Shown here one piece after another: positions 1-61,050 of a DNA stretch of 64,000 nt. This stretch comes from Trichostrongylus colubriformis (taxonomy: Eukaryota > Nematoda > Chromadorea > Rhabditida > Trichostrongylidae). Under the pieces are notes generated by a model that had not been told where the DNA came from, searched no databases, and saw only the letters and a list, made by a program, of their open reading frames with translations. How positions within the stretch are numbered: the stretch's first letter is position 1; each line of letters starts with the position of its first letter. Where the stretch lies: contig OZ022258.1 of NCBI GenBank assembly GCA_963978905.1, positions 45,120,591 through 45,184,590 of the forward strand, in the 5' to 3' direction. The translations under genes and the position numbers were made by a program.

Positions 1-670
1 TAAGGATTATGGCACATCAGGTCATATGAGCGTCGAAACATCCAGTTCAATATGAGATTCTAAGACAGCACAACACCAGGGTGTGCACTTATCATCGTTT
101 CCACGTGAGCTACTACTGCTACATCGGTACATTTTACAACGGAAAATAAATTTTAAAGTTAGGTACAGTAAGATGCTATGTGCAGTTACATGCAGTTACG
201 ACTTGTTTCAGCCGTTTGAAAACGCCAATTGGCAAAAACACATGCTACACGTACATGTATCTGAAACACAATCTGAAGAATGATCCAAAATTCAAAGGAA
301 ATTACTGTAAAACCTCATGAAGAATACCTGGTGGGTATGGTGGGTAAGGAATATTCGGTGCGGTGGCTTCTGAAAGGTTATTCACATTACTTCTTTACAA
401 TTAATGAAGAAAACCTTACATACATAGATAAACAAATATGTTTTGACTGGAAAATAGGGGAGTCACTGACCTCGCCGATAGCGGAGAGTGAACCGTGAGT
501 TCGTAGTAGCCATCGTCAAAACTAGTATCGAGTTACTCTGAGATACCATCTCACCGTACTCAGCACGACAACACTCACGAAGTCCTGTGCGGTCGTGTGT
601 TTGCCCGGATTTCACCTTGAATGAAGTAGTGATAGCACTTCTGCAGCGGCGTTGGGGAATTGTGGCTTAC
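1..670. other. Left edge, no exon identified
   Basis: This should hold or precede the remaining CUB exons of the astacin gene on the minus strand. A frame at 280-498 and short acceptor-like sites were examined. None continues the CUB cysteine pattern. Confidence 0.6.
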
Positions 671-13705
<13,035 letters not shown>

Positions 13706-14280
13706 CTGTAAGGTCATCTCCTATAAATTCAAGAGAGTAGCAACATCTGGAACTCATTAGTGACTCACTATTGTTGTATACATACATATACTGTATTCTG
13801 CTATTACATATATGTGTACTCTGTAGTTAACTTTAAAAATAGTAGCTAGTACCTATACAGTGAATATCGAACATTCTCTCGTTAGATCTTGCCAATTTAC
13901 TGCGATGCTATCGCAGCCCACAAAAGCTACGTCAGAATTTTTCAAAAAATGTCGTCCGAGGAACTTCTTCGCATGGCTTTTACCACTTCTTTTGACTGAC
14001 ATTAGTCTGCACTTTAGGAAAACGATGCGAGAGACCAAGATTCGGCAGAGTTTTTTCATCTCGCCCAAAACCTACATTTCAGAGAGTGTGACATCCTTTG
14101 CACGGGAAATGCTAGCATTTTCTTGTAGTGTAGGAATGTTCTTTTCAATGATGTGTTACAGCTGATCCCACGGCAAAGGATTGGGTTAAAGGAAAAAGAA
14201 TTGGGAACAGTCAGAACTTATTCGCCCTTACTGACACATGTGATTGAGGCGCGAGCTGCTGCTCCGCTGGTGGAATCTTG

Positions 14281-14318
14281 GGCCTCTGAAGAAGACGAGA
14301 AGGTCGAAACGTTAGGCC
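14281..14318 (+). ncRNA. Hammerhead-ribozyme-like motif (copy 1)
   Basis: GGCCT (14281) pairs with AGGCC (14314). The core is CTGAAGA, then stem II GAC/GTC, then GAAAC-GTT, followed by an AATAAA-containing tail. It resembles minimal type I hammerheads of Penelope-like retroelements but has one extra A before stem II. Activity is unproven. Confidence 0.45.
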
Positions 14319-16012
14319 AATAAAGGTTCCACAACTAACCTCGTGTTGGCATACAAAAGAAAAACAATCGACAGCTATGCCGAGGTTTCAACAAGGGAGA
14401 ACATGGGAACTATCAGTCAGAACTTAGTTCCCAAGTTGATAAATCAAATAACTTTGGGTTCCTTTTAAAATTTCAAATCTTCGTCATTGAATGCTAATAA
14501 CTTCAGAACTACTGAATGATAATAACTTCAGAATAATATTGAGTAAAGTATACCATAGTCAGGAAAGGGCATAGGGGGTTGAGATAGTGCTAGACTGAAG
14601 AGTCCGGCGAAAAGAAGCCATTCTGCGAATGAAGTTGGCTGAAATAGCAGATCGCAATACAGCAGCAAGTTGCAGTAAGATAATCAAGCAAACAATTGAA
14701 CATAGCGGATCATCCTATTCAAACCTTCAAAGACATCGTCTGGGCAGGAGGGGAAAGTGCACAAATAAGTGCCTACGCCTTGGTTTTAATTTGAAGCATT
14801 TACATCTACTTATGACTAGTTTGGCGAACATGGCTGCAAAACAATTATTCAGAGACTAAGAAGAATTTCCACTGACAAATACCAGCGCGGAATATCGAAG
14901 ATAACGTCATACAGAGAAGAACTACAGCTCAATTCGTAGTGAGCTGAATCAGCATTTGGGCACAGAATAGGCGCGGAATCTCGAAGAACGAAGAAAGGGG
15001 ACAAGTCATTGTCGAGCTGACACCTGTAACTTCCATACTGCGTCTGAAAAGTGGGTTGATGATGTCAAACTCTGGGTGGTGGAGTGCAGAGATTGGAGCA
15101 TTGCCAAACTTCCCCGCGAGGCTGGGATTCCTCATTCAACTGTCGGCCGAGTTTCGGTCAAGGGGAAGATGTGAAGAAGGAATGCGTTTGGGTACCACAT
15201 CTGCTTACAGAAGTACAAGTTTAGAATCGAACTGATACCTACTGCAGTGATATACTCGTCTGCACGTGAAGCAAGACTTCACGATTCGTGTGTCGCACCA
15301 CCTGCTTCAAAATCTGATAGTACAATCTTATTCAAGATGCGCACTGTATTTAATGTTAATGCCCTTTAGTTGCCGTGCCAGTGGGCAAGTTAGTCGTTCG
15401 GGCCGGACGTGTACCCATATGTCAGGATTTCGCATTGCTTTGCAAACGAAGCAATGCGGACGAGCTAAAGGCGCCATGTTGTTGGATTCTGAAGCGATTA
15501 CAAGTCAATTGCGTATGGCGCCCCTAGCATAAGCCAATAAAAGGACCGAGAACGCTGGCTGGGGGAGAGGACGACGTCAAGGACTTGTCCCATGGGAAGT
15601 CCTACCGATACCGTTATCATCGTCGCGTCGTTGTGATCTCTCATTCTCGTTATCATGTCCTCTATTGTAAAGATAAATTCTCTATACTTGCCGCGGTGTC
15701 TTGGTTGTACTGTGTAATGTCAGTGGAAGGTAAAGTTGTCGAGAGCTCTCGGGGTCTTGTATATGGCCTAGTTAGCTTTTAAGAAAGGGCCGACCGAAGG
15801 CGACGGCGGCACCTTTTTACTGTATCTATAGTCTAATCGCCTCCCCAAAGCAATGTCATCAGTCGATAACAGGTCGTCGAGGAAATCTGGAATTTTCAAA
15901 AATATGGCTCTGCATCTAATCCAAAATATAACCCCTCAATAAGACGCTCGTGCTGAGCCTCCGAAATTGTTACAAAATTTATAGTCGACGTGTTGTATCA
16001 CTGATATGTTTC

Positions 16013-16128
16013 GGCTTTACAGGCTTAGAGGAAGGCGATTTGCCAAAACGTTAGCCGAATAAATATCATAACAATCTCGGAGGCTCAGCACAAGGGTCTT
16101 ACTGATCGCGTTAAAAATGCCGAGATTA
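16013..16128 (+). repeat. 116-bp direct repeat, copy 1
   Basis: Identical to 16449-16564 over 116 nt. It contains a hammerhead-like motif and an AATAAA. Confidence 0.97.
16022..16056 (+). ncRNA. Hammerhead-like motif, degenerate core (copy 3)
   Basis: Stem GGCT/AGCC and stem II GGC/GCC are intact, but the core reads TTAGAGGA and CAAAAC. It is repeated exactly at 16458-16492. Confidence 0.35.
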
Positions 16129-16448
16129 GAGCTCGTGACGGTCTTTTCATTACAGGGTTCGTGTCGTGCCTCAAGCAGCTACCCACTTGGAAGAACATTA
16201 TATCCTGGAGCGAGACCCATAACCTGGTGGTGCCGGCAGACTACTTTACACCACCCTCTTCGCACCTATAATAAGTCCGAGGTCGGACTTCGCCATAGGG
16301 GGAAGATGTAAAGAGGTGACGCATAACCTTGCTTATTCATTATTTTATCTGTTCTTTTTATCTTAGAATTATATGTAAACAATACTTTACAGGCTCTAGG
16401 CTTTACATGCTTACAGGCTTTACTTTACAGGTAAAACAATACTTTACA

Positions 16449-16564
16449 GGCTTTACAGGCTTAGAGGAAGGCGATTTGCCAAAACGTTAGCCGAATAAAT
16501 ATCATAACAATCTCGGAGGCTCAGCACAAGGGTCTTACTGATCGCGTTAAAAATGCCGAGATTA
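16449..16564 (+). repeat. 116-bp direct repeat, copy 2
   Basis: An exact repeat of 16013-16128. The 320 nt between the copies end in short GGCTTTACAGG-like repeats. Confidence 0.97.
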
Positions 16565-16861
16565 ATGGAGACCCCTAAGTTTCCGAAGTTGGGCCAAAAA
16601 CTCGATTTGGCTGAAAATTTGCACAGAGGGGTAATTCGAGGCCCTGAGCACGAATATCATAGTCGTTTTACGCAACAACGCCGAACTCCTCCTAATCGCT
16701 GAATAATAGGGTGAAAAAGATGGGCAGAATGGTCAATTATCCAGAAAAAGAACCAATCTTCCCATATTACTCATCAGTGGGGGGCGCGAGATGCTTTAAT
16801 AAAGCGTAAAAGCGTTTTGCAAACGTTTAGCAAACACTCAAGGCAACTGCAAATGCATCAA

Positions 16862-16928
16862 GTATTCGAACCCTCATGCCCCAAATAGCAGACCGGCACC
16901 CTACCAGGTGCTCCACCCGAGCTCTACC
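16862..16928 (-). repeat. tRNA-like SINE-type fragment
   Basis: The minus strand reads GGTAGAGCTCGGGTGGAGCA ... GAGGGTTCGAATA, resembling A and B boxes, but no full cloverleaf forms. Confidence 0.35.
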
Positions 16929-18394
16929 ATCGTATTTTCTCGAGTCATATATGAACCGACACCTCCGCTTGCGTCGCATCTTTCAGACGCCCGTAACGTT
17001 CTCCCCAGAATCTTTTAGCAGTTCTGGAGGGCAAATTTGAGATCCTCGTTCGAAGCTTCATGGGAAGATATACAACTCATCCTAAATGGCCACGGAGACC
17101 CGGGAGCTTTTTCTTGTGGGAAAATATGCGTCACGGTCTCCAACTATCCTGAATGGCGAATATATCGTTTGAAGCAAGTTATCAGCAGATTTCGATCTCC
17201 TCAGCAGTATAAAGGAAACAGAATAAATTTGTGTGCAGGTATAAATACAGAAGGTCTCACAGGGAAATGGAACGATGCTTCGAGCGTAGTTGTAGATTTA
17301 GCCCTCTCTCAGTGGAAACGCAAAAACTATAGCTCAACGTTTTCACGATAAGACTGGAAAATAGCAGGAAACGACCAATTCAATCCAAGAGTAACCAGAA
17401 TCATTATAATGGTTTTCACGGCACTTGTCAAAAGTAGAAATTGTTAGATAAAACTCTTCAGAATCAATCAAGAGACATGAAATCGACTAAAACAACTGGG
17501 TATGAACTTATGACAGGCAATGGCCGATACGAAATGATAATGAAATCATAATAGAACTCCTAAAAAGGGAGGAAAGAGTTATAAATACGCTTAGTAATGT
17601 TGTTGGCAACTGTCGGGTAGTGATAAAGTGGATCAATACGAACATGATACGTAGGTCAAATCTGAATCAAAACCCCTATAGATCAAATAAGCCTTCCGTT
17701 CATGCTAGATTCATCAAAGGCAGTGGTAGTAGCAATACCGTTGTATTATTCATTCCGACCTCTGATACTGACCCGTGGACCACGAAAACCTCAAAAGTCA
17801 CGTTCACCACCACGTCATTTCAAGATACGATATCTGTCACTCTATTGTCATTCTTATCTCACTACACCTAAGTCATTATTTGGTGAAGTCGACCCTAGGA
17901 GGCGGACCATGTTATGGAAGGATGAGCCCGTCACAAGTGAATCCTCTCCTAAATCTCAACGGCGCGCCGTCCACTAAGAAGGGCCATGAACGGTCTACTG
18001 AGACCGCAAGTTTTCAATTGGATGACTCACTTCGAAGGCTCTTCATTGCCCATCTTACCCAGATCACTATTTTTAGTCACAGCGGGAGAAAAATTTTTCC
18101 ATAGTTTTTAAAGCCCCTTTGGTACCCTATCGCGATCGCTCCACCTCGAACTGCATGCTCCAGGCAGGCCGACGCCACTGTCATTTGATGTCGCGTAGGG
18201 AATATGAGATTTCATTTATGATAATATTGAACACTGTAACTAACAAGTGATAGAGTGAAAGGAAGAATGAGCGAGAGAATGAGAAAAATGATGTCTATAA
18301 TATAAAGAAATTCAATGGATTCACACTCCCCGTGTTGGCAAGGTGTCGTGTGTGCAATTGCGGTATACTAACGATGAAAGTCACGCTAAGGCTA

Positions 18395-18440
18395 TACCGT
18401 AAGCCAAAATTGTCTCCTTTCAGTGGTTTTAAGAGGATAG
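18395..18440 (-). repeat. Family K terminal fragment
   Basis: TACCGTAAGCCAAAATTGTC ... GTGGTTTTAA matches the motif at 58047, 61008 and 61304 (consensus ...CCAAAATTGCCCC...GGTGTCTTTAA). Confidence 0.5.
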
Positions 18441-20015
18441 AACACTGAATTTTACTGGGGTTGGTCGTGGAAGTCATCGCTTGACTTAAATCGTACTCGA
18501 AAGATACCAAGATTATGAGTGGAAGTAGAAAACCTGGCGTATACCTCAAAGGGACTGATTTTTGCTGCATATTCTGCTCTGTCACCTATCTATTAATAAT
18601 TTATCAAGTTTAAAGATGAAATATGCGGCGGAAATGAGAGATACTCACCATATTACACAGTAATGCTCAGAATCAAGTAATCAGTTAAAAAGTAGTTTGA
18701 ATTTTGTATTTTTGTTGTTCACTGAACAAAGAAGGATGGATGACTCAGCTTGAGCGGCGACATCGAGAAAGAATGAACGTCAAGGTCATTCAACTCATAT
18801 CTTTGGCAGTGTGTGAACCGCAAACTGCCTCTACGACGTTTCAGTAAAACCTGTATTGGGAGACATTATCAGAGAATCATTCTCTTTTAGCACCAATTTT
18901 AGTGTATTCCTTTTGCAAATTCAACAGTACAACTTGAGCAAATAACGCTTCCAACTAGTTTATACACAGTCCATATTGCCGTGGAAACCATGCACACAGG
19001 TTCAGGCATGGGTCGAGTTCAAGGATGAGAACTTTGGGGTGGAAAAGGGGTGTGTGATTTTTTCGAATGTTCCTTGAGAAACACGCACATTTCCAGGAAA
19101 TTTCGAACCGATTAGAAGGTCTCCAAAAAAGGTCGTTAATCAATAGTACTACTTCGGACTAGGTAGCAATGCTCTGGTTATCGATTAACGACTTTTTACA
19201 GGAGACGTTTTCAAGATAGAAATAGGCAGCCCCGAAAGTGTGGGTTGAGGGGTCATAGTACCAGGAATTTTTTCTTGTCACCATCACCAAGCTTTATCCA
19301 GCTTGTACATACTACATACTGAAGAGGAGTACTATATGCAGCGTTGATGAAAACCGCCGCAAAGATCAAGAACTCGAAGAAACAGGGATAATAGAAACAG
19401 GGACTTCGGCTCAGCACTAAGAGGAGAATTTTATTAGTCCAAAATCGTCCCGTAAACATTTGCCTTGTTCGGATAGAATAGGGTCATTCTTTTGAGTTTA
19501 GCATTTGTTTGGTGAAGAAGCGGTACAGTAAAAAAGGTAGATAGTCATCGGTTTGGTGAGGTATTTCACTATTTCTGCTTTATAGGCAGATATTGTGATG
19601 GCAAAATATTAACGATCAATCAGACTTGTGAATAGATGAGTGTTACTTTATATTTCTTTCCCATGGGGGTAAAATGCATGGCCCACTCCAGAAAGATTTT
19701 TTAGCGTTGACACTCTTCTCTATGGCCGTCTTTGTTGACATTGGATGATGATTGGTTTTAGAGACACATCCCATAAAGCTGGATCGCCACTGGTTGAAGA
19801 GCCTTGGAAGCGTTTTTGCCACGCCTCCTCCTCCAGTCTGCGAAGGGGCGGAGCACATCCCATACTCCCCTCAAGTGCTCGCCAATGACGAAGTGACCCG
19901 ACCCCACCTTTCGCGCATGCGGAATGAGCCTTTAGAGAAAGGCGCAGTTCCAAGTCAATGTAGTGGTCAGAGAACAGCGGTAGACTGCACTGCCGCGCTC
20001 CATAAAACATATAAA

Positions 20016-20021
20016 TTTATT
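20016..20021 (-). terminator. Candidate slo-1 polyadenylation signal
   Basis: An AATAAA on the minus strand about 480 nt beyond the slo-1 stop codon. The spacing is plausible for a 3' UTR, but the region is AT-rich and other sites are possible. Confidence 0.3.
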
Positions 20022-20499
20022 TGAAATGGAATAAATAAAAAAATAGTCAAAGGCAATAATGCATACGATGAGATACCCTTATTTGTGTAAGGAAACAGTG
20101 AAAGTATCGAATAATGGAACTTTCGGTGTAACCACTGTAAAACATCCATTAAAGCTCTATAGTGGGCAGATTAAAATTAACGAGGAACTGAGGAATATCG
20201 ATTAAACACATGCACAATCAAATCGATGATCGTTCACAAACTGAGAGACGAGAGTTGTGACCTGAACCTTTAACATGAAATTGAGCGTTGTTGAAAAGAT
20301 TTCACGAATGATCTCGTTGAAGAGCCGCTTATGATGGCATACCTCCCTAGAACAGAATTCCAAATTAGAAGAATGGGACAGTTCGAAAGGAAGACCAGAG
20401 AATCGTATCACCGAAAGTACACCAAACAAGGAGAACGAGGCTCATCGAGAGGACCAGGAATTGTTGAGCAAAAAGTATCCGTAACCATAGGAGAAACCA

Positions 20500-55631
<35,132 letters not shown>

Positions 55632-56259
55632 TTCTAAACACACATTACCACTTTGATACAGTAACGAATAAACTATTCATCGAAAAAAATCTAAAAATCG
55701 ATAAATGTCAACTTCATATCTGTCTATGAGAAATGTGGCCGAACAGCGGCAATAAAGCCATGGAACGATGCCAAAACTACAGTAACTCCCTACCGTACAC
55801 AATGTGTCTTACAGTAACAAGCCAACAGGAGGAATCGGAATCGAAAAAATCAATAAACAAATGTCAGAAAGCGCAGCGGGAATGCATGAAAGGCAGGTGT
55901 CAGATTAGTATGTGGGTCGACTCAGAATGTCATTGCCTTTAACAAGCATCAAATTCGCTTCCTTAGACAAAATTCAAATTCCAATTCAAAAACGACAAAT
56001 TAAGGATAGCAATGACGTCATAGGTCGTCACAACAGGTACGGGCTCGTAAATAATGCATATAGAATGCCGGAACTCACTTTCAGTGACGAAAACTATAGA
56101 ACGTAGACGGAATGGCTATCAGAAATGGGATGACGTCATCGGATTTCCCACGTGAATCAGAGAGCCGTCAAGCAATGACAGCATGGCCATAACTCGGCTG
56201 CTGCTGCATGGTCTCTGTCCTAGTTTTCTTCGATGAGCTCTAAGTATTTGTGGTGCATG

Positions 56260-56610
56260 TGTGTGCGTATGTATGGGCGGTCTGCGTGTCTGACAAGGCC
56301 ACAGAGAATCCCCTCCCTCCCCCCTCAGGCGATTTGAAGCTGCGGCTCACACACTCCTCATCCTGCTGGGCTCTTACCCCTCGAATCGATAACCCCCTTG
56401 TCAATGGGGCGGGCGGCAGGAAAGCTCAGAATCGTATAACCGCGGCGGCGTTGTGTAAGGCCAGCCACAGCCAGATGGCTGCTGCCGTCGATCTCTCGCG
56501 AACCCATTCTGTTCAAAGCCTCAGTCACGCATATGTGTCATTCACCTGCTGTCGTAATTATTTTTGCGGGACATCCCTTCAACTGCTGGGACTGGCCATC
56601 TATCCGTGCT
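56260..56610 (-). promoter_or_regulatory. GC-rich island upstream of slo-1
   Basis: A CG-rich, C-tract-bearing block 630 to 980 bp before the slo-1 start codon in otherwise AT-rich DNA. It may be a promoter or a non-coding first exon, or a MITE core like others here. No core promoter element is decisive. Confidence 0.3.
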
Positions 56611-56839
56611 TGTTACTCCCTCCATCCCGTTGGAACACTGTGAGTAAATGAGAAGCTGTTCGATTGAGAAGCCGGCGATGATTCAAAAGCCATCGAGAGG
56701 CTCGAGAAGGCTCTGAAGGGCTCTCATGTGGAATTGGATGTCAGAAGTCCTTGAAATGACGTGTTGCGCTCAAGCGTTCCGGAGGCCTTTCCTAGAGAAC
56801 GGCTGGTACATGCCAGAAATTTTCAAATTTAAAGACACA

Positions 56840-57400
56840 CTGCGTGACATCCTTAAAGGCATCATTAGGGAAAAGTCGGACTAAAAGTAAAAGAAGTGGT
56901 GCATATGAAAGTCGAGATGCCTAGTAAAAGGACAGTGGAGAAAGAACGGATGGACATGGCCAAAAACCCGAGAAATAGAACCCCCTTCCCACCGTTGATT
57001 CTCGACCCGGACGACCTGTCCGTCAAGAGGGGAGTAGTCTGATCTAGTTTTCCATTGCCATGTTACCAAGTAAACACAAGGGAATGTTTGGAAATACGAC
57101 AACATCTATTTTTTGGTGTGAGCTCCAAGCTAAAACGGCGAAAGCGGGCCGCAAAACCTTCGATCCTGCCGCATCCCCTTGGCCGCTCCTACCCCAGTCA
57201 ATCGGGAATTACGTCATCGGGAGGCGGGACCAAGAAATTAAGGGAGGCGGGATCAAGAAATCAATGATCCGTTGCGCCGTTTCTACAGCTCGGAGGGGCG
57301 CTTTTTCACCGGGATTTCGCCTCAGATAGCCTTCCTAGGCCCAGGACTACCATGTGAGTTACTTCTTGTAGGGATTTCTCCATTACCGCATTACCCCTAG
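56840..57400. repeat. Family K-related MITE
   Basis: The left end CTTAAAGGCATCATTAGGG and an internal stretch (AGTGGAGAAAGAACG...AGAAATAGAACCC) match family K copy 1. The right limit is uncertain. Confidence 0.45.
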
Positions 57401-57649
57401 TGCTGTCTTTGAGTAGCGAACCAATCACGCCAACAAAACACCTACACTTTAGAAGCACACAAAACTGAGGCTTAACCGAGCTTGACTTCTCGCTTTGTAG
57501 TTAAGCAGGTGGCAGCAGAATGGACGAAAATTTTTGTTATCCTAGATGTACACACAAGAACACATGCAGATCAATTAAACTCCCAATGTATCAGCTCGAT
57601 TTTGGAAGAAGATCAAGTTCATGGCACTTTCTCAGCAATTGCCCCTGCC

Positions 57650-57830
57650 TATTCTAAAGGAAGGGGATGGGGTCCGAAGAGAGAAGAACGTCACTTTGTA
57701 ACGAACATTCAAAGTTAGAAGCGATAATCGGTGGAAAAAACCCGGATTCAAAAGCGCGGCGCTGTGGTGTGTATTCGCATCACATTCGCATCAACACACC
57801 GACTTTACGAGTTGTCCGCTGTAGAGATGT
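57650..57830 (+). repeat. Dispersed direct repeat, copy 1
   Basis: Shares about 170 nt with 60590-60765, including CACTTTGTAACGAACATT and GAGTTGTCCGCTGTAG. It lies upstream of slo-1. Confidence 0.75.
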
Positions 57831-58046
57831 CATTTGTAGTCTCGTAGAATGTATTTAATTCATTGGTGATGAAGTGAAGCAATTAAAACATTACTCAGCA
57901 ACAAACAAGTAACATAATTAAAAGAAGAATAAGCGAAAGCCCAAGAAAAAAGTGTGATTACAGTTGAACCTAACGAATTCCTTTCATCGTCTTGGCGACA
58001 TGCCGCGTGTGCATTGCGGCAACTACATACAAGCCACCGTCCTCCT

Positions 58047-58095
58047 ATACCGTAAACCGAATTTGCCCTCCTCCCGGTGTCTTTGAAGAACATTC
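58047..58095 (+). repeat. Family K terminal fragment
   Basis: TACCGTAAACCGAATTTGCC...GGTGTCTTTGAA, the same motif as at 61008 and 61304. Confidence 0.5.
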
Positions 58096-59106
58096 TGCAT
58101 TGAAGTCCAAGACTCTCGACGGTGCAGGAGGATTTGGGAGGATACACAGAGTAAAGGCTGATAGAAGGCACATAAATGAACGCCTTCTTCAAGTGCAACG
58201 CCATTAAAGTACGGGAGAAGGCCGGCAAAGAGAAATCACCCAATCACATCATAAACAATTGCTTGCGGGATTGTAATATTCGACTACGTTTTCACAAGCC
58301 ACGAAAGGTAATCGATATTTTTTATACTTGTGAAAAAAAGATTCGTAAGAGAGTACACCTGTCAGAAGCAGCCGCGTTGATCATCGGCAAAATCACTCAA
58401 AGATCTGTTTCCGGAGGTTATCCTAGTTTTATCACAAAACCTAACGCACAGGTTCAAATTACGTGCAGACTTGGAAGGCCAGAAAAATTCAAATATTCCA
58501 ATAAACTCACTTGTTAGTCAAAGTGGATCTCCCTCTGACTCGATACTTTTGAAGCTTTTAACAGTTGAAAAGAAAATAAACAAGATGATAAGGACAGAAG
58601 ACTAGAATTCGAAAGAATTTGTCAAATCGAATTTCGTCGCGTTTGAAACTTCCAACTGCCTAAAGTTGCACCTCTTAATTTCAGTATAATTTCTTTACCT
58701 TAGTATATCTTTCAACTATTACAAGGTTTAGGAGCAAAGGAATGTATCAGAGGAAGGGAGAAGATCGAATTTCTCTTGTCGCAACTCTCAGATCCATTTT
58801 CGGCAGCAAGTCTACTTTGAAACTGATGAAATCGAAAGCCGTGCGATAGAGGCCGGCTTAAGCATGCTACCTAATGTTCAAAGTTCAGCATTTCCTTCGC
58901 ATGAGACATTCTCGATTGTTCTTCTCATCGGATGGGGAAAAGTTCAAATATGAAGGATTTCTTGAAGCCATGAAGTTTTATGGACCGAAATCCTGTTCAT
59001 TCATCCCGTCGCGTGCCAAGGAATAAAAAAGCTATATAGCTGTATAAATAACCAAATTATCCAGCAAATTAATAGGGGAGTTTAGTCTGCTTGATTAGAT
59101 TTTCAC

Positions 59107-59370
59107 CAGTTGGCTGGCGCACACTACTGCGCACGATTCATGGCGATGTTGTGTAAAATGGGTTCGATCGGCCCGACCACAGCTGTGTATGGAATTGAGG
59201 GAAAATTTCCTTTCCTCAGCTTTCAGCTCAGCTTTCAAATTGTAATAAAAGCAGAGAAGATGACGCGATAAAAAAGAGTTCGGTAGTGATATACTTTAGT
59301 CGCCTGCACCGCCCCATTTTGCAAGTCATTGATATGAATTGCGCGCAGTAGTGTGCGCCAGCCAACTGAT
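59107..59370. repeat. Inverted repeat (small foldback element)
   Basis: A perfect 26-nt inverted pair, CAGTTGGCTGGCGCACACTA... near 59110-59137 and its inverse near 59343-59368, is separated by about 205 nt. Confidence 0.85.
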
Positions 59371-60589
59371 TTAGCTGAAGTGGTCACTACTGGGAATTTA
59401 GATAATTTAGGGATCGGTAGTTGTATTAGTTTGCATTGATTGGTGACAAATTGTTCACTTGTTGAGCATCTAATTCCTACATGTTGGTGGTACTTTATGT
59501 GCCAGCTATCGATGCTTATCGCTTTTGTAAACACGCATCACCATCAGTAATTTTACATAGTTTAGCGGTCGATACCCAGCATTGTTGCTAGTACCGCATT
59601 AGAAAATGACTAACCCGATGTTCAAAGTGAAGTTGGCGCCTTCTAACGCCTCTTATCGAATCTTATAAACCGTTATCAATCTTGATCGCACACTACTGAT
59701 GCCCCCGTCGCACACTGCTGAACACCTATGCTTGTCCATAGTCTGGTAACAGATTTGACGATATTTACCTTCTCACACTCCTTATCGAAACTTATCAAGC
59801 GTTATCAATGTGGAAGACCCACTTGATGTGCCCGTCCCACTTCTAAAATTACCTGTGAGTGTCGGCACTCTAGGACCAACCCGAAAGGCGAAACGAATAT
59901 GATAACATTCGCCTTTCGAGGGTCCTTATCAGGTGATATCATTTACCTCCACCACCGCTTGCGTCCCTACCACCCACTATGTCACCTATGAAATTCAGGA
60001 TCCCATCTCTGCTGCGACGCGAGATATGGATTTCTTGTCAAGTACAGACACAAATACCCACACACACACCAACAGACACACTGGCCAATTACATGAAGTA
60101 GGATAATTGTCTTTCTAACAGCCTACAAAAAAAAGATCACCAGAACCCAACAACAACAAAAAAAACCCAAGAATTCAAGTTTTTATGATCTTTTACCGCT
60201 AAGATGTTCTTATGATCGTCAGCTGCTGTGGATGCTTTTCCGAGGCTCATCGGCAGAACGAGGGCTTTGCAAAACTGCAAAAGCTGCAACTTGAAGTTGA
60301 ACTTGAAGAATTGGAAATGAGTTACCGTGGGAAAATTTCATTTCCAATTGCTGCAAAGAAGGCGGCAGTGAAATTTGGCTGATAAAATGGAGTCGAATAC
60401 TACCAGAGTCAATAAGGAAGATGAGTAATGAACCGAATATGTTGTATTTCAATGTTCGTGTCGAGATTTCATTTGCTGCCTTCCTAAAATAGGCAAGAAG
60501 ATAAATGAAGCTGAAACGAGGATGCGAATGAATGACTTTCTCCATGGGAAACTCGCGCGGGCCACCAAGGATGCTCTTTAAAGGAACCG

Positions 60590-60765
60590 GAAGGGGTCCG
60601 AAACAAGAAAAAGATGCAAAGGAATGAGCATTTTGTAACGAACACTGAAGATTAGAAGCGATGATCGATGAAAAAACCCGGATCCAAGAGCGCATCGGTG
60701 CGGTGTGTATTCGCATCCAATTCGCATCATTTCACAGACCTTCCGAGTTGTCCGCTGTAGGAAAC
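60590..60765 (+). repeat. Dispersed direct repeat, copy 2
   Basis: The counterpart of 57650-57830, including CATTTTGTAACGAACACT and GAGTTGTCCGCTGTAG. Confidence 0.75.
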
Positions 60766-61004
60766 GGGCTGCGGGCCAACGTTAGTTGTAGCACCTGACT
60801 CGCAGCGCAGTGGAGTGGCCATTCCCACTACATTAGCATTCATGTAAGTACATCTAGAAACAATATAAGAAAGAACAAAGTAAAAAGTAAAAAGAAAAAA
60901 GAAATTTCTAATAGAAACATCTCGTTTTGGCATCATGCCAAGGCGTCAAATTGGCGAGTTTGTGCAATGGCGGCCACTTGAACTCATCTACACTACGTCT
61001 GTTC

Positions 61005-61050
61005 TACCGTAAGCCAAAATTATCCCCTTCTGGTGTCTTTAATCTGTAGT
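61005..61050 (+). repeat. Family K terminal fragment
   Basis: TACCGTAAGCCAAAATTATC...GGTGTCTTTAA. Confidence 0.5.

Larger units (their letters stand above)
13706..20499. other. Space between slo-1 and the astacin gene
   Basis: It must contain the slo-1 3' UTR (20.0-20.5 kb) and the astacin 5' end. I see repeats (16.0-16.6 kb), a hammerhead-like motif (14.28 kb), a family K fragment (18.4 kb) and short unrelated open frames, but no exon I can support. Confidence 0.6.

Noticed and set aside
280..498. 72-codon plus-strand frame at the left edge
   Set aside because: No recognisable similarity, wrong strand for the local gene, no splice context.
15330..15840. Solo LTR
   Set aside because: A TATA-like AATAAAAGG and a compact GC-rich block were suggestive, but no terminal TG...CA pair or target duplication could be fixed.
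18295..18585. Signal-peptide-like minus-strand frame (MTEQNMQQKS...)
   Set aside because: Considered as the missing astacin first exon, but it overlaps a family K repeat end and has no donor of the needed phase.
19253..19459. Hydrophobic frame FLIFAAVFINAAYSTPL as astacin signal exon
   Set aside because: Looks like a signal peptide, but no close start codon is visible and its GTATGT donor leaves the wrong phase for 13705.
60219..60716. 165-codon minus-strand open frame
   Set aside because: Overlaps a dispersed repeat (60590-60765), has no splice or family support and no conserved motif.
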